From Mesorhizobium sp. LHD-90 (GTDB taxonomy: Bacteria > Pseudomonadota > Alphaproteobacteria > Rhizobiales > Rhizobiaceae), in NCBI RefSeq assembly GCF_030929505.1, contig NZ_JAVFVV010000022.1:1-64000 (forward strand): DNA of 64,000 nt. Reading direction: 5' to 3'. The notes beneath the pieces are model-generated. The model did no database searches. It was given only the letters and a program-made list of their open reading frames with translations, and was not told where the DNA came from. The number at the start of each line of letters is the position of its first letter. Position 1 is the first letter of the stretch. Shown here one piece after another: positions 17,603-26,980 of this stretch. A program made the position numbers and the translations under genes.

Positions 17603-18150
17603 GGAGGGCGATCGGTGCGACGCTGCTACAGCCGCGCCGAATGTTCAAGCCATTCGCAGAGATATGGATTCAAGACGGTCGATCATCGGCATCCGACTGC
17701 GAGGCGCCGCTCTCCTACTGTCGAGCACCTCCGTTCGAGGCCCGCACAGAACGGTTGGCCAGATCGCGACAACAGCCGCCGATCCAAGCTTCGGACGGAC
17801 GACCTTCGGCGGCACCGAAAGCGCTCTTCTCCGGAAGCTGCGATGCAGATAACGTTTGCATGCAGATCGCCGGAGTGGGAAGTGATGCGGCAGCCCCGCT
17901 TGAAGCGGCCTCAAGAGATTGCCGATGGACCAGGAACCCGATGGCGAGAACGGTTCGCGTTAGTTTCAACCAAATTCATGAGCCGGTGCCGGACGGCTAT
18001 TCATGCCGATGAAAACTCAAGCCTTTGATTCCGCAGTTCGTCACGCATTTTGGCTTTCGGGCACAGATCCCCGGTTTCCCCGGATATTCAGCCGAAACAC
18101 GAATAGTTATTACTATCGCAAGAAAATAACCAAGTAATTCCAGCGGACCT
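17603..18150. other. Intergenic boundary region, no gene recognised
   Basis: 548 bases between the TetR gene and the first glycosyltransferase. Overlapping open frames exist on the plus strand but are Arg/Ser/Pro-rich with no recognisable domain, so I treat them as chance. The last 70 bases are AT-rich (around 18095-18145) and probably hold the glycosyltransferase promoter. This is the join between the catabolic cluster and the glycan region. Confidence 0.45.
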
Positions 18151-21100
18151 ATGAGTGCAATATCAACGTCTTTCGATGAAAATAATGATACTGAAGACGC
18201 TGGAGGCGAAAATCTCTCAGTAAACGGCTGGGGCATCAAGACACAGGATGCCGGATTTCGAGCCGTGTTGTCCAGTTCTCGGCGAGGACTGGAAATTTTC
18301 GCCCCGCTGGAAGCAAAGAATCTTCTTTTGGAGGCGGGCCTTCCGATTCCGATCGAGGCCAGCGGTGCGTCGTTGCAGTTGTCCGTCTCGGTTCATTCGG
18401 AAGACCGTCAATCCTTGCGCAAGGCCTTGGCGGAGATCGCCGTGTTCAGGGTGAACAAGGCGGGGCGCCAAGCCCCGCTCGTGCGTCTGTTCGACACCAT
18501 TCTGCGCGAGGAGGGCGCAGACGAACTGAGGGTGGAGGCGGCGGTTTCATGGCCGCTGCGAGAAGCCGAGCATATAGTGTCGCTCCGCTTCAGGGCGGGC
18601 ACACCACCTTTCACGATCTCGCGGATCGTCGTCTCGGTGGCGTCGCTGCCCGTCGCGAAAGCCGCGGTGCCGGCGCGGCGCCCTTGGCTGGGCGGCGGAT
18701 CGGCGCCCGCGCAACTGCGCGTGGCGGTCGTCACCTGGGAAGTCGGCGACAATCCGTTCGGCCGCGCCCACACCCTCGCCGACATGATCGCGCGCCGGCA
18801 TGGCGTGGAAATCCTCGGCTCGGCCTTCACCAGGCCTGGCCAAGGCGTTTGGGCGCCCCTCCGCGACACGGCCCTGCCGGTGCGCAGCCTGCCTGGCGCA
18901 CCCATGGGCGAATTCCTGCCCGCCGTTCAGGCGTTCGTGGAAGGCGCCACCTGCGACATCGTCCACCTCTCCAAATATCGATTCCCCGGCATGCTGATGG
19001 CGATGCTTCTGAAGCACCGTTTGGCCTGCCCTATTGTGCTCGACCTCGACGACCGCGAAACCGCTTTCTTTCCCGAGGGAACCACGACGGCCCGGCTTGA
19101 AGACCTGGCCGCCGCAGGGGAGGCGCCAGCCGATCTCGATGCGCCGAACGGCGCATTCTGGACGGGAATCGCGGAAGGGCTGATACCGACATTCGAGGAT
19201 AGGACCGTCGCGAACAAGACGCTGGGCGATCGCTTCGGCGGTCTCCTCGTTAGGCACGCACGCGACGAAACCGTTTTTTGCCCCGATCCGACCCGCCGTC
19301 AACGCGTTCGCACCAAAATGCAGTTGGCGGACGAGGATCGTGTCGTCCTCTTCGCTGGCACGCCCCGGCGCCACAAGGGCCTGGCACGCTTGCTCGGCGT
19401 GCTGGACCGACTCGCCGATCCGCGCCTGCTGCTCGTCGTCGCTGGCACCATTCACGACCGCGGCTTCGCGCGCGAACTGGCCGCCTTCACGAAGGCCAGG
19501 GTTAAATTCCTGCCTGACCTGCCCTTTTCCGAATTGGTGGATTTGCTTCAATCGGCAGACGGGGTTTGCCTGTTGCAGGATAAGGAATCGCCAATATCGG
19601 AATTCCAGACGCCTGCAAAACTGTCCGACGCGCTGGCGCTCGGCATTCCAGTGGCGATGTCGCCGATTGCGTCGGTCGCGGACGCGATAGGGCAGGGCCT
19701 TGTCACGCCAGTTGCCGACGACGACGAAGTCGAGGCCTGGCTGCTCGGCATCGCCGAAGGGCGGGACACCCCGGTCGACCGGCAGTACCACCTCGACGGT
19801 TTCGACGCCGAGTTCAGTTACGGCGTGAACTGCGCCCGGATCGAGCGCGCATTCTCCCGGGCGCTGTCGCGGCCGGTAACATGGAATGACGAGTGGACCC
19901 GCCTCTTCCGCGAGATCAATCGCCGGTTCGGTTCGGCCTTGCCGGAGGAGCCTCCCGACTGGGCGCGCAAAGGTGGCATTGCCGCCCCGGCCGTGCGTCG
20001 CAGACGACCGATCGATCTGGTCTGTTTCTGGAAGCAGAACGACACGGGCATCTACGGCCGCCGCCACGACATGTTGCTGAAATATCTGCGGCAAAGCGAA
20101 CATGTCGGCACGATTGTCCAGTTCGATGCACCGGTGCGCGTGGACCGCCTGCGCAACGAGGAGCGTGAGGGGGCCGAATCCGCCTACCACCACGGCAAGC
20201 TGATCGCCGACGCCACCGCTCGCCGCTTCCTCGAGATCGACGATGAGCCCGGTTTGGTGAAGCGGACCTTCGTTTACGGGCGGGAGCCGGGCGTAAGCTA
20301 TCTCGGGCGTGGCCTGCCAAGGATCGACGACTATCAGAGCTATGTCGCCGATACGATCGCCCGCCATTGCAGCGGCAACGTCGTCGGCTGGGCCTGGCCG
20401 GTTGCGCCGATGTATGCCGACATTGCCGACGGGCTCGGCTTCGACCTCAGCGTTGTCGACCTGGTCGACGACCAGCGGGTGATGGCGCGCGACCAGGAGC
20501 GGGCTGACGAAGTGGAAGCCGTCTATCGCCAGACGCTGGCGCAGGCCGATCTCGTCTTCGCCAATTGCGGAGCGGTGGGGGAGGCGTTCACGCCGTTGAG
20601 CCCGGCGCAGATCCATGTCGTGCCGAACGCCTGCGAGTTCTATGTGGAGGGTGGCCGCCGACCCCGCGAACTCGAGGGCATCGAAGGGCCTGTCATTGGC
20701 TATGTCGGCAACCTTCGCTCGCGCGTGGACGTGACGCTGCTCGACGATCTGATCGCCCGGCGTCCGTCCTGGACCTTTGTGGTGATCGGTTCGGCGCACG
20801 GCACCACCGACATTCTCAGCCTGCGGCGCCATCCGAACCTGCGCCTGCTCGGACCGAAAGTATATGAGGAGGCTTTGGCATTCATGCGCTGCTTCGATGT
20901 GGCCATCATGCCGCATCTGCACAACGCCGTCAGCGAGCGGATGAATCCGCTGAAGCTTTATGTCTATGTGGCGCTCGGTTTGCCGGTGGTGGCGACCGAC
21001 GTGGCCAATATGGACGATCTGCGGGGCCGCATCGACATCGCCGGCAGTCCAGCGGACTTCCTTTCCAAGCTGGACTCGGCCGTGGCGCGGCGCGCCTTCA

Positions 21101-21204
21101 CCGGACCGCACATGCCGCCGCCGGTCGAGGGGCTTTGGCCCATCTCCTGGCCCAAGCGGGTGGCCGACATGCTCGATCTCTGCAAGCAGGCTCTGAAAAT
21201 ATGA
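18151..21204 (+). CDS. Large two-domain GT4/GT1-type glycosyltransferase
   Basis: A 1017-residue protein with three parts. Residues 1-180 form a beta-rich N-terminal domain. About 190-590 is a GT-B glycosyltransferase (LRVAVVTWEVGDNPFGRAH at the start; VLFAGTPRRHKGLARLLGVL, then FQTPAKLSDALALGIPVAMS in the donor site). About 615-1017 is a second GT-B unit (IDLVCFWKQNDTGIYGRRHD; GPVIGYVGNLRSRVDV; MNPLKLYVYVALGLPVVATD). The two transferase halves imply addition of two sugars, or one active and one regulatory half. The start of the gene is more AT-rich than the rest. It likely builds a surface polysaccharide; sugar specificity is unknown. Confidence 0.82.
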   Translation: MSAISTSFDENNDTEDAGGENLSVNGWGIKTQDAGFRAVLSSSRRGLEIFAPLEAKNLLLEAGLPIPIEASGASLQLSVSVHSEDRQSLRKALAEIAVFRVNKAGRQAPLVRLFDTILREEGADELRVEAAVSWPLREAEHIVSLRFRAGTPPFTISRIVVSVASLPVAKAAVPARRPWLGGGSAPAQLRVAVVTWEVGDNPFGRAHTLADMIARRHGVEILGSAFTRPGQGVWAPLRDTALPVRSLPGAPMGEFLPAVQAFVEGATCDIVHLSKYRFPGMLMAMLLKHRLACPIVLDLDDRETAFFPEGTTTARLEDLAAAGEAPADLDAPNGAFWTGIAEGLIPTFEDRTVANKTLGDRFGGLLVRHARDETVFCPDPTRRQRVRTKMQLADEDRVVLFAGTPRRHKGLARLLGVLDRLADPRLLLVVAGTIHDRGFARELAAFTKARVKFLPDLPFSELVDLLQSADGVCLLQDKESPISEFQTPAKLSDALALGIPVAMSPIASVADAIGQGLVTPVADDDEVEAWLLGIAEGRDTPVDRQYHLDGFDAEFSYGVNCARIERAFSRALSRPVTWNDEWTRLFREINRRFGSALPEEPPDWARKGGIAAPAVRRRRPIDLVCFWKQNDTGIYGRRHDMLLKYLRQSEHVGTIVQFDAPVRVDRLRNEEREGAESAYHHGKLIADATARRFLEIDDEPGLVKRTFVYGREPGVSYLGRGLPRIDDYQSYVADTIARHCSGNVVGWAWPVAPMYADIADGLGFDLSVVDLVDDQRVMARDQERADEVEAVYRQTLAQADLVFANCGAVGEAFTPLSPAQIHVVPNACEFYVEGGRRPRELEGIEGPVIGYVGNLRSRVDVTLLDDLIARRPSWTFVVIGSAHGTTDILSLRRHPNLRLLGPKVYEEALAFMRCFDVAIMPHLHNAVSERMNPLKLYVYVALGLPVVATDVANMDDLRGRIDIAGSPADFLSKLDSAVARRAFTGPHMPPPVEGLWPISWPKRVADMLDLCKQALKI

Positions 21205-21207
21205 TAG

Positions 21208-21232
21208 CAACGGTCATGATGATCGGCCGTTG
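21208..21232 (+). terminator. Weak stem-loop after the large glycosyltransferase
   Basis: CAACGG and CCGTTG form a 6-bp stem around a loop of 13 bases just after the stop codon. There is no T-run, so termination is only a possibility. Confidence 0.2.
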
Positions 21233-21343
21233 TCGAAGTTGGTCTGACCCTGAAGTGGATGGATAAAAACACCACGGCCTGCATCGCCAAGCGCATGGCG
21301 CAAGGCGTTCGAATCCCCAGGACCTTGAACCCGCATCCGGCGG

Positions 21344-21781
21344 TCACGACGTATCGATGCGACCCGCCGCGCGTAAGGCCATCACGCACCGCGCCGTCGT
21401 GAACTGGTCCCATCCGAGCACCGGCACGTATCGTGCAAGACGTCCGGCCGACGCGCCGCGAAACACCTGCCCCGCGTGCAAGCCGGCGAACACCAAGGCC
21501 AGCGCGCGCAGGCAGCGGGCAAGCCGCAAAGCTTGGGCGCAACTGTCGCCATCCGGCCCCGGAACTGCAGCCGAAGGCATGGCCAGCGCGCCGCCAGCCA
21601 TCTCGGCAGCCAAACTGCGCGCGACGGCCTCGGAATAGCGCATGAGCGGCAGCAGCAGAAAGCGGAGCGGGAGCGGCAGGACGCAGAGCAGCTCAGCCAG
21701 GATGGCCAGCCGAAGCAGCATCACCGCGATGCTCTTCAGCGTCTCGTCCTGGCGTTCGGTCCTATCCACTCCGGCCTCCAT
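21344..21781 (-). CDS. Small membrane-associated hypothetical protein
   Basis: A 145-residue open frame with a hydrophobic stretch (about residues 19-47, rich in Leu and Pro) and a second Ala/Leu-rich segment near 85-110. I do not recognise a family. The composition (Leu/Ala/Arg, few rare residues) is protein-like, and no better frame overlaps it on the other strand. It lies alone between two glycan genes on opposite strands, so it could also be a chance frame. Confidence 0.4.
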   Translation of the reverse strand: MEAGVDRTERQDETLKSIAVMLLRLAILAELLCVLPLPLRFLLLPLMRYSEAVARSLAAEMAGGALAMPSAAVPGPDGDSCAQALRLARCLRALALVFAGLHAGQVFRGASAGRLARYVPVLGWDQFTTARCVMALRAAGRIDTS

Positions 21782-22029
21782 TCGACGCGCATGATAGCAG
21801 ACACGAAAGAAGGATCAAGGTATTTTTTCCTATTCCCTGTCGGCGCGCTGTGTATCGCGTGAAAGAGGAGCCTGCGGCCGGGAGCGAACGCCTCTGGTAT
21901 CCTATTGACGGTCGATCATTCCGGCCATCGGTAAGTCTCCCGGGTGGAGCCGACGCCAAGTCGGCGGTTCGTACGGCTCGGGGGTGTTTTGGGCAACCGA
22001 CGCCTCGGAACCGCCTCCTGCTGCGGCCA

Positions 22030-23643
22030 TCAGCCTGACGGGGTATCCGGCGAAAAGGAACCGGTCAGTTCACGGTGCAACGCGGGAGTGAGCGTCAGGG
22101 ACTGCAGATTGGCCTCATAGAGCGCGCACGCGTTATCCAACTCACCTTGCGCGGCCAGCAGGCGGACCAGCCTGACCACAGGCCAGGGGTTGTTCGGATG
22201 TTTGGCCTGCAGGGCGGCGAGGCGAGCATGGGCCGATGCCACGTCGCCCGAGCGCTCCAGCCATTCGGCTTCAAGCAAGGCAAGCCGAACGCTGTTCGGC
22301 CAGCGCACCAGGGCGTCAGCGATGCGCTGGCCCAAAGCGGCTTCGGCGGAACCACGCAATGCCGAGGCGATTGCCTGCGCCACGCGGTCCGGATCGTCGG
22401 CTGCCGCTTCGTCTTCCGCCAGCGCCTGATCGAGACGCGTCCATTCCTCGAATGGAGCGTCGGCGGAGGAAACGGCTGAGCGCAGCGTCGCGCGGCCTTT
22501 GACGGCTGAAGGGGCGGGAGCAGAGGTCGACAGTTGTCGGAGCCGGGTCCCATGGCCGTCGATCAGGTTGTCGGCCGCGTCGAGCCCGTCGAGGAGGGGC
22601 AACGGAAGCGGCTGGAGCAGGGTCGTGGCCATTCGCTCGGCGTCTTCCCAGCTTTCCTGCAAGCGATCCGGTTCGCCGATCTGCTCGAGCAGGCCGAGAA
22701 ATTTTACCATGCGCGTGCGAGCGATGGCGATGCCGGGTCGACGATAGGCGAGCGCGGTGATCAACCCGTGCATGGAGGAGCCGACATAGGCCTGCGCATG
22801 GGCGATAAGGCCGGCGATCTCCTTCAATCCGCGCGGCCGGTCGACCACCAGCACGTCGCCGTCGAACAGGGTGGCTGCCTCTCGAGCCAGGGCATCGTCA
22901 CCGTGGCAGGGACCTATGGCCACCAGCACCGGGACGGCGCCAAGGCCGGCTGCGATCCGGCCGGCGGCGGCACAGGCCGCGGGCAGGCCGGAACCGATGT
23001 AACGATCGTTGAGGTGAAAAACGATCCAACGCTCCGGCACCCCCATGCCACGGCTTTCGAATGCCGCCCTCGCGTGATCCGCCAGCGCGGCCGCCGGCCA
23101 CACCGCGCCGAGCTTCAGCGCCGTGTCGGGCAGGACGCCGATGTCGAACGTGCCGCCGCCGAGATAGACGCGGCTCGCCTCGTCGCGCACGCAGAGGAGA
23201 TCGGCGGCGTCCAGGGCCAAATCCCGCAGCCGGCGGACCCACGCCCCTTCCAGAGGCGAGGGCACGCCCGGAGCGTTCCAGGCGAGGGCCGCGCCGGTGC
23301 GCGCGGCGAGGATGGAGGCGCCCAGCCAAAGCGAGGCATAGATGAAGCGCGGGTCCGGGAAAGCGCCGGCGTAGTCGGCCAGCGGGGTCGGGTTCGCATG
23401 AACGATGTTGCCGCCGCCGATCAGGCACAGAGCCGGTGGTAGATCCCGGTTGAAAGCCGTGACCGCACGGGCCGGCACGACGTCTTCCCAGTCCGGCGCG
23501 CCGCCCCGCGGCGAATAACAGCGCAGGTCGGTGGGGGACATGCCGAGCAGATGCGCCGCTACATGGGGAAACAGCAGATCGCCGTAGTTCGCAACGTCAA
23601 ACGTTCCGAAAAGGGCGACGCCGTCCGGCGGCAAGCGGTTCAT
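22030..23643 (-). CDS. Polysaccharide pyruvyl transferase-family protein with C-terminal TPRs
   Basis: A 537-residue protein. Residues 1-340 show the pyruvyl-transferase (WcaK/CsaB) fold: LFGTFDVANYGDLLFPHVAAH at the N-terminus, CLIGGGNIVHANP, LAWNAPGVPSPL, then FHLNDRYIGSG and VGSSMHGLITALAYRRPGIAI. Family members add a pyruvate ketal from phosphoenolpyruvate to a sugar. The rest (about 400-530) is helical with TPR-like repeats (ALVRWPNSVRLALLEAEWLE, HPNNPWPVVRLVRLLAAQGE). It overlaps the upstream methyltransferase gene by four bases. It is one of three paralogs in the window, and the only one with the TPR tail. Confidence 0.85.
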   Translation of the reverse strand: MNRLPPDGVALFGTFDVANYGDLLFPHVAAHLLGMSPTDLRCYSPRGGAPDWEDVVPARAVTAFNRDLPPALCLIGGGNIVHANPTPLADYAGAFPDPRFIYASLWLGASILAARTGAALAWNAPGVPSPLEGAWVRRLRDLALDAADLLCVRDEASRVYLGGGTFDIGVLPDTALKLGAVWPAAALADHARAAFESRGMGVPERWIVFHLNDRYIGSGLPAACAAAGRIAAGLGAVPVLVAIGPCHGDDALAREAATLFDGDVLVVDRPRGLKEIAGLIAHAQAYVGSSMHGLITALAYRRPGIAIARTRMVKFLGLLEQIGEPDRLQESWEDAERMATTLLQPLPLPLLDGLDAADNLIDGHGTRLRQLSTSAPAPSAVKGRATLRSAVSSADAPFEEWTRLDQALAEDEAAADDPDRVAQAIASALRGSAEAALGQRIADALVRWPNSVRLALLEAEWLERSGDVASAHARLAALQAKHPNNPWPVVRLVRLLAAQGELDNACALYEANLQSLTLTPALHRELTGSFSPDTPSG

Positions 23644-24308
23644 TGCGCACTTCGTTTTCGATAAGCGCGGCGGTGCTCGCGCTTGGCGTAGCCGATGTCG
23701 ATTTTCGTGTAGTCCTCATCATGATCCATGAAGAGATCGCAGATCAACTGGACATGCGCGGTCTCGATCTGGTCTTCCGTATAGAGTTCGAGAATGCCGG
23801 GGTAGACGGAAGGCCTCAGGGTAGGCGAGACGGCGAAGGACCAATCGTAGTCGTCGAACAGGATGATGCCACCGGGCTTGAGCAGTTCCTTCAGCAGCAT
23901 CGCGGCCGGGGCGTCGTGGTGAAAGGCGTGGCCGCCATCGAGGAAGACGAAATCGAAGACGGGTGCCGGTCCTCCGGAAGCACGGCGGGCCTGCAGCATC
24001 TTCGCCAGCGCCCAATTGTAGCTGTCGAGCTTTCGGCGCGTGTTGCCGTGATAGACGACGTTCCGGAAGCCGAGACCGTCCAGGTCGGGTTTCAGATCAT
24101 CCAGCCGGCTCGAATAATCGAAAAGGTGAAACTCGCCCCGATTGTCCAGCAGGCGGCAGATTGCCGACGTGGTGGCGCCGATGCCGATGCCGACCTCGCA
24201 CAGCACCGGGTCGGGATTCTGCGCCAGAACCTGGGTCAGGAGATTGAGGGCGTGCTCGTTCGGCTTGGAAATGTGGAAATTGGCCGGGTCGGTAAGTTTC
24301 TCCAACAT
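23640..24308 (-). CDS. Class I SAM-dependent methyltransferase (Methyltransf_24 type)
   Basis: A 222-residue protein with the Rossmann methyltransferase core: motif I VLCEVGIGIGATTSAICRLL near residues 34-53, and FDFVFLDGGHAFHHD with GGIILFDDYDW as the later strands. Proteins with FLDGGH and a conserved DDYDW loop are common in glycan clusters. Predicted to methylate a sugar or nucleotide-sugar. Four-base ATGA overlap with the pyruvyl transferase downstream, so the two are co-expressed. Divergent from another methyltransferase at 24473. Confidence 0.85.
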   Translation of the reverse strand: MLEKLTDPANFHISKPNEHALNLLTQVLAQNPDPVLCEVGIGIGATTSAICRLLDNRGEFHLFDYSSRLDDLKPDLDGLGFRNVVYHGNTRRKLDSYNWALAKMLQARRASGGPAPVFDFVFLDGGHAFHHDAPAAMLLKELLKPGGIILFDDYDWSFAVSPTLRPSVYPGILELYTEDQIETAHVQLICDLFMDHDEDYTKIDIGYAKREHRRAYRKRSAQ

Positions 24309-24472
24309 GCTCTGCCACCCCGCCTGATCGCCGTGAATCTTTTCATTCGACTAAGGCAGCCCAAGAGAGGCTGTCAACCCAACGGGAAGCGGCGCTCGTT
24401 CACGATCCTTTCGTTGTGTCCGCCATTCTCGGCATCTTGCGCCCGGCCGCGATGCTCCGTAGCTGAGTTGGC

Positions 24473-25198
24473 ATGATCGAAGCCGCTTTGACCCATCTGC
24501 AAGCACCGTTCCGCATGAACGGGCCGGAACCGCGCCCTTCGTTGCCCGCATTGGGCCAACTTCCGCTACGATTGAGGACGTTCCGCTGGCTGCTCTCCGA
24601 AACCTGGCCGCAGGCGAAGGGAAAGCGTCTTCTCGATCTTGGCGCGGGACCCGGCCTCTTCGCGCGGATCGCCAGCCGCCACGGCTTTTCAGTGACCGCC
24701 GTCGACGCCAGGATGCCATGGACTGCGGCCGACATCGAGGCCGGCCAAAGTTCCGCCGGATCCGGCCCCGTCTTCGAGGACGACGAGTTCCTTTTCATCC
24801 AGAAGGACCTGCGCGATGTTGATGACCTCTCCGGCTTCGACGTTATCGCCTGTATCGGGGTGCTCTATCATCTGCCCTTCGCGGATCAGCGGGATCTGCT
24901 CGCGCGCTGCGCGGCGCGCGCGATGGTGATCGACACCGAAATCTACGATGCTTCTCGAATTCCCGAGTCCGAGGCCAGCCGCTTCCGGCCTGCGACGGTG
25001 GCCGGAGGCTATTCGGGAGCCTTCTGCCGCGAGCAGGGCCAGGTCTACTCGTCGCATGGCGACGCGCTCAGCTTCTGGTTCGACCAGGACAGCATCCTGC
25101 GCTTCTTCGCGGATGCAGGCTGCTCGCGCGTCACCATGGTGGAGCCGCAGTATTTTTCGGCTTTCGGGCCAAGGCGCTGGTTCGTCCTGAACGGCTGA
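24473..25198 (+). CDS. Class I SAM-dependent methyltransferase
   Basis: 241 residues. Motif I is RLLDLGAGPGLFARIASRHGF near residues 44-64; FDVIACIGVLYHLPF is the strand-4/post-motif typical of small-molecule and sugar O-methyltransferases. It is divergent from the methyltransferase at 23640 and convergent with the TPR-hydrolase gene. Probably decorates the glycan made in this region. Confidence 0.82.
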   Translation: MIEAALTHLQAPFRMNGPEPRPSLPALGQLPLRLRTFRWLLSETWPQAKGKRLLDLGAGPGLFARIASRHGFSVTAVDARMPWTAADIEAGQSSAGSGPVFEDDEFLFIQKDLRDVDDLSGFDVIACIGVLYHLPFADQRDLLARCAARAMVIDTEIYDASRIPESEASRFRPATVAGGYSGAFCREQGQVYSSHGDALSFWFDQDSILRFFADAGCSRVTMVEPQYFSAFGPRRWFVLNG

Positions 25199-25272
25199 CT
25201 GAACCGAGGGTCCGGCGTATTTCCGGCGAAGTGGAACTCACCGAAGCGGCGTTCGCATTCCGTAGCGCCGCG

Positions 25273-26952
25273 TCAGCCTTCGACGACCTGCCGCAAAAAC
25301 CGGTCGAACGCGCCCGTCGCGATCATGTGCGACATGACGTAATGGTGATCGCAGCCGCTCACGGCATGGCGCCGGAAATTGGGCAAGTCACGCAGCGTCT
25401 CCACGACTTGAGCGTCTATCCGATGGCCATCGCCGTAGAAGTGGTGGACCTCGGTTGCCGGAGACGCCGCGATCATGTCGACAAGGCTCGTTTCCACGTT
25501 GGTAAAGGCCGAGTACATGGCGTTGCGCAGCCTGGAGCGGCTGACTTCGCTGTCGTCGTCGCCGGTTCCCGCCGCGCTCCATTGCAGGGGCCCGGCAAAG
25601 GACAAGGCGGCCTTGGCGCCGAGAAGGGAGCCTAACCGGACAGCGCTCGCGCCGCCGAGCGATGCACCGAGCGCAATCGCGGGCACGCCGCCGAGCTGCA
25701 CAAGCATGTCTTTCAGCGCCGCGACCGTCGCCGCCTCGTCCGGTCCGAGGCTCACAACGCCAGCCGTGAAAGCGAGTTCGTTCCGGTCCTTCAGATAGAT
25801 CACATTCGCCGGCAGAGACCCCAGAAGCACGTCGGCGTGCGAATACGGGAGGTAGCCGAGGCCGCCCTGCACGCCGGCGAGCACGATCAGCGTCGCGCGC
25901 GCATCGGGGACGCGGCAAAGCTGTATGTCTTCGACGGGATCGTTGGAAACGCCGCGCGGATTGCTCCAGGCCCCGTCCGGCCGCGAGCCCAGTGCCGCGA
26001 GAAGCGGACCCGACATATGCGCCACCGGGCTTTCCGGCTTGAGCCGGCGCAGGATCGCCAAAGCCCGGCCGGTGTCTTCGTGCCGCAGGCAGGCCAGCGC
26101 GAACTGGAACATCCACCGGTCGTCCGCGGCAAGAGCGTCCGCATGCGATCCGAGTTTCAGGAAAAGGTCGTGGTCGAGATCGAACGGGCAAAGGGCGCGA
26201 TTGTACCGGAACACGAGGAGCCAGTCGTTCGGCCAGCGCTCGAGCGCGTCTCGCAGCAACGGGACCAGGACGTCGGTTCGCCGCGCGAGCCGCGCCGCGA
26301 GGATTGCCCGCCGGGCCACGTCGAGGCGATCGGGGCGGGCGCGCAGGATGTCGAGTGCTGCCGCGAGTGCGTCGTCGGCGCGGCCTGACACCATCAGCAG
26401 TTCCAGGTGCAAGGGACCTGCCTCGGCGGGGAGAGGTCCCAGCGCAGCAGCCGCGTCGAACAGGCGCGTCGCTTCGGCGCGTTCGCCCTCACGGAAGGCG
26501 AGTGACCCGAGCTTGACCAGGACGAAGCGGTCGGAGGCGCTTCCGGCGAGAAGGCTCGTCAGGAAGGACCGGCGCGCGGCGTAGCCTCGCAACGCCGACG
26601 CGATGTCGGACAGCGCGCCGACGGTTTCCGCCTCCGCAAGCGTCGAGTTCCAGACGCCGGCGACAAAGGTCGCGGCGGCCTCCTCTGTTTCACCCTTGGC
26701 GAGAAGAACGCGAACGATGCGCAACGCCACCCACGGGTTGGCCGGATGCGCCTCCTTCAACCCGCGCAACATCTCCAAAGCCTGATCGGCGCGGCCGGTC
26801 TTCGCCAGGAGGTCGCCCTGCGCGAATTTCAGCCTGATGTCACGCGGCCGCTGCCCGATGGCGTGGTTCAGCCGCTGCTCGATGTCGGGCGTGATCGGGC
26901 CGCGGACCAGCTCGACGAGGGCGGCGGTTTCGTCTGAAGCAGAACTGGTCAA
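25273..26952 (-). CDS. TPR protein fused to an alpha/beta-hydrolase domain
   Basis: A 559-residue protein. Residues 1-330 are helical TPR-type repeats (FAQGDLLAKTGRADQALEML; HPANPWVALRIVRVLLAKGE; ALAILRRLKPE). Residues about 350-559 form an alpha/beta-hydrolase: TLIVLAGVQGGLGYLPYSHAD, nucleophile Ser in ALGASLGGASAVRL near residue 435, and His in GCDHHYVMSHM near the end. It is the last gene of the operon coming from 34535, 28 bases after the GT2. In an operon with an acyl-AMP ligase and carrier protein it could be an acyltransferase or thioesterase that moves or removes the acyl group. That role is inferred. Confidence 0.75.
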   Translation of the reverse strand: MTSSASDETAALVELVRGPITPDIEQRLNHAIGQRPRDIRLKFAQGDLLAKTGRADQALEMLRGLKEAHPANPWVALRIVRVLLAKGETEEAAATFVAGVWNSTLAEAETVGALSDIASALRGYAARRSFLTSLLAGSASDRFVLVKLGSLAFREGERAEATRLFDAAAALGPLPAEAGPLHLELLMVSGRADDALAAALDILRARPDRLDVARRAILAARLARRTDVLVPLLRDALERWPNDWLLVFRYNRALCPFDLDHDLFLKLGSHADALAADDRWMFQFALACLRHEDTGRALAILRRLKPESPVAHMSGPLLAALGSRPDGAWSNPRGVSNDPVEDIQLCRVPDARATLIVLAGVQGGLGYLPYSHADVLLGSLPANVIYLKDRNELAFTAGVVSLGPDEAATVAALKDMLVQLGGVPAIALGASLGGASAVRLGSLLGAKAALSFAGPLQWSAAGTGDDDSEVSRSRLRNAMYSAFTNVETSLVDMIAASPATEVHHFYGDGHRIDAQVVETLRDLPNFRRHAVSGCDHHYVMSHMIATGAFDRFLRQVVEG

Positions 26953-26980
26953 ATTTATGATTCCATGTCGGCGCGGAATT

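Noticed and set aside
17530-18028. Overlapping plus-strand frames between the TetR gene and the large glycosyltransferase
   Set aside because: Arg/Ser/Pro-rich, mutually overlapping and without any known domain; typical chance frames of GC-rich DNA.
18547-21210. 887-residue minus-strand frame opposite the large glycosyltransferase
   Set aside because: A mirror frame: the plus strand encodes clear glycosyltransferase domains, while the minus frame has none.
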